A DNA stretch of 32,252 nucleotides from Mycobacterium sp. KBS0706 (lineage in GTDB: Bacteria > Pseudomonadota > Alphaproteobacteria > DSM-16000 > Inquilinaceae). Where the stretch lies: the NCBI RefSeq assembly GCF_005938675.2, contig NZ_VCCH02000089.1, positions 1 through 32,252 on the forward strand. Reading direction: 5' to 3'. Under the pieces are notes generated by a model. It made no database searches and was not told where the DNA came from. It saw only the letters and a program-made list of their open reading frames with translations. Both the position numbers and the translations under genes were made by a program. Of this stretch, positions 31,215 through 32,252 are shown piece after piece (the stretch's first letter is position 1; each line of letters opens with the position of its first letter).

Positions 31215-32102
31215 TCAGGCCAGGCCGCGCCGGATCTCGGCATGCGCGGCCGGGTAGCCCGGGGACAGCACCGCGAGCTGGGCAGAGACCAGGTCGTGCA
31301 TCCGCGGCAAGGCGTGGAATGGCACGCCGGGCGCCAGATGGTGCTCGGTGTGGTAGCTGGCATTCCAGAACAGCAGGCGCAGCACCAGCCCGGCCAGGGT
31401 GGTGCGGGTGTTGGCCCAGCGGTCGTTGCCGAGGACGCAGCCGGAATGCTCGGCCAGCAGCACCCAGCGCAGCAGCGGCTGCGCCAGCACCACCGGCCCG
31501 ACCCAGAGCAGCAGGGCCAGAGCGCTGCCGGCGGCGAGGCTGGCGGCCAGCACCGCGGCGTAGAGCAGCAGGTAGAGCCGCGCCTCGGCCGCCACCCGGG
31601 GCCGGTCGGCCGCCGGAATCCAGGGCGACCGGTCGCGGCCGGCGGCGGTGCGCAGCAGGCCAAGCGCCTGGCTTGCCCAATAGGGCAGGCCGGTCAGGAT
31701 CAGCCAGTAGCGGCCACGCGTCAGCGGCTTGGCGCCGATCAGCTCCGGGTCCCGCCGGGGATCCTGGGTGTGGCGGTGATGCGCCATGTGGAACAGGCGG
31801 AAGCCCTCCGGCGGCAGCAACAGCACGAAGCCGGCGACCCAGCCGACCGCCCGGTTCAGCCACAGCGAACGGAACGGGGTGCGGTGCGTGGTCTCGTGCA
31901 GCGGCGCGAACAGGGCGATCTCGGCGGCGCCGAGCAGCGCCATGGCCGGCCAGACCCAGAGCGTGCCGCGCGCCGCCAGCACCAGGACCACGCCGAGCGC
32001 GATCAGCCCGGCATGCCGGGCCAGCGCCCGCAACCCATCCAGATCCGATCGCCGAGACAGCGCCTTCAGCGCCTCCGGCGGCAATGCCCTGGTCTCCGCC
32101 AT
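31215..32102 (-). CDS. Membrane fatty acid desaturase-like protein
   Basis: 295 residues with four to six membrane segments. The three histidine boxes of the membrane di-iron desaturase/hydroxylase family are present: HETTH (about 70-74), HMAHHRH (about 105-111) and HTEHH (about 257-261), plus a possible extra iron ligand in AEHSG. It inserts a double bond or hydroxyl into a lipid chain; chain and position cannot be predicted. A beta-carotene hydroxylase or ketolase-like role is the alternative. Confidence 0.88.
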   Translation of the reverse strand: MAETRALPPEALKALSRRSDLDGLRALARHAGLIALGVVLVLAARGTLWVWPAMALLGAAEIALFAPLHETTHRTPFRSLWLNRAVGWVAGFVLLLPPEGFRLFHMAHHRHTQDPRRDPELIGAKPLTRGRYWLILTGLPYWASQALGLLRTAAGRDRSPWIPAADRPRVAAEARLYLLLYAAVLAASLAAGSALALLLWVGPVVLAQPLLRWVLLAEHSGCVLGNDRWANTRTTLAGLVLRLLFWNASYHTEHHLAPGVPFHALPRMHDLVSAQLAVLSPGYPAAHAEIRRGLA

Positions 32103-32162
32103 GCGCCATCCTGGCGCCGGGCGGGGGTGGGGATCAAGTCCAAGCGGAGAGGCCGGGGCCGC

Positions 32163-32211
32163 CCCTCACCCGAAATCGCTGCGCGATTTCGACCTCTCCC
32201 CAGGGAGAGGT
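32163..32211. repeat. CCCTCACCC/CCTCTCCC palindromic intergenic repeat
   Basis: CCCTCACC is followed by the stem CGAAATCGC-TGC-GCGATTTCG (32171-32191) and the palindrome ACCTCTCCC-CA-GGGAGAGGT (32192-32211). The same module order is seen in both arms of the MITE-like element at 2703-2991, with a different central stem each time. It lies past the start of the desaturase gene; further related sequence runs to the window end. Confidence 0.75.
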
Positions 32212-32252
32212 AAAGGAGCGGCAGCGCACTGCCTCCCTCTCCTCGGGGAGAG

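Overview
The window is high-GC bacterial chromosome with dense, mostly GC-ending coding. Gene content (gene families with alphaproteobacterial relatives, an alphaproteobacterial-type LexA box GTTC-N7-GTTC, and abundant CCCTCACCC/CCTCTCCC palindromes in the gaps) suggests an alphaproteobacterium, plausibly of the Rhodospirillales (Inquilinus/Azospirillum type). This placement is inference. No rRNA, tRNA or CRISPR array was seen.

Positions 1-6840 form an accessory region rich in repeats. It holds a large protein with an atypical kinase-like fold (minus strand), an orphan 122-residue protein with an AT-rich leader, two copies of a 130-bp intergenic repeat (one split by a 289-bp MITE-like element), and a divergent pair around a candidate SOS box: a DUF2786-like gene with a Gln/His tract, and a solitary terminase that appears to fuse small- and large-subunit parts. 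A secreted RTX calcium-binding protein follows.

Positions 6840-12064 contain a stand-alone C-methyltransferase, an MscS channel fused to a cyclic-nucleotide-binding domain, and a two-gene ATPase plus HNH nuclease operon that looks like the Septu (PtuA/PtuB) anti-phage system. A 145-bp-type dispersed repeat lies just upstream of it.

Positions 12140-21226 carry a large secreted six-CXXCH cytochrome with a P460-like front part; a CGNR regulator divergent from an operon of two alpha/beta hydrolases and an SDR, with a perfect inverted repeat over the operon's translation start; a second dispersed repeat; a DUF4112 protein; and a DUF1254/DUF1214 protein divergent from a LysR regulator.

Positions 21300-32252 carry a Phd/VapC-type toxin-antitoxin pair, an FAH-family hydrolase with an FMN-binding oxidoreductase, a CinA-type amidase with YnfA, a LprI-like secreted protein, and a tight lipid-metabolism operon (YnbA-like CDP-alcohol transferase, CdsA-like cytidylyltransferase, PlsC-like acyltransferase, polytopic membrane protein). 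After these come a truncated haemoglobin with a hypothetical partner, an aldo/keto reductase divergent from a LysR regulator, and a fatty acid desaturase. The strongest candidates for a closer look are the Septu-like pair, the SOS-box/terminator/terminase arrangement, the YnbAB-centred lipid operon, and the two families of structured repeats.
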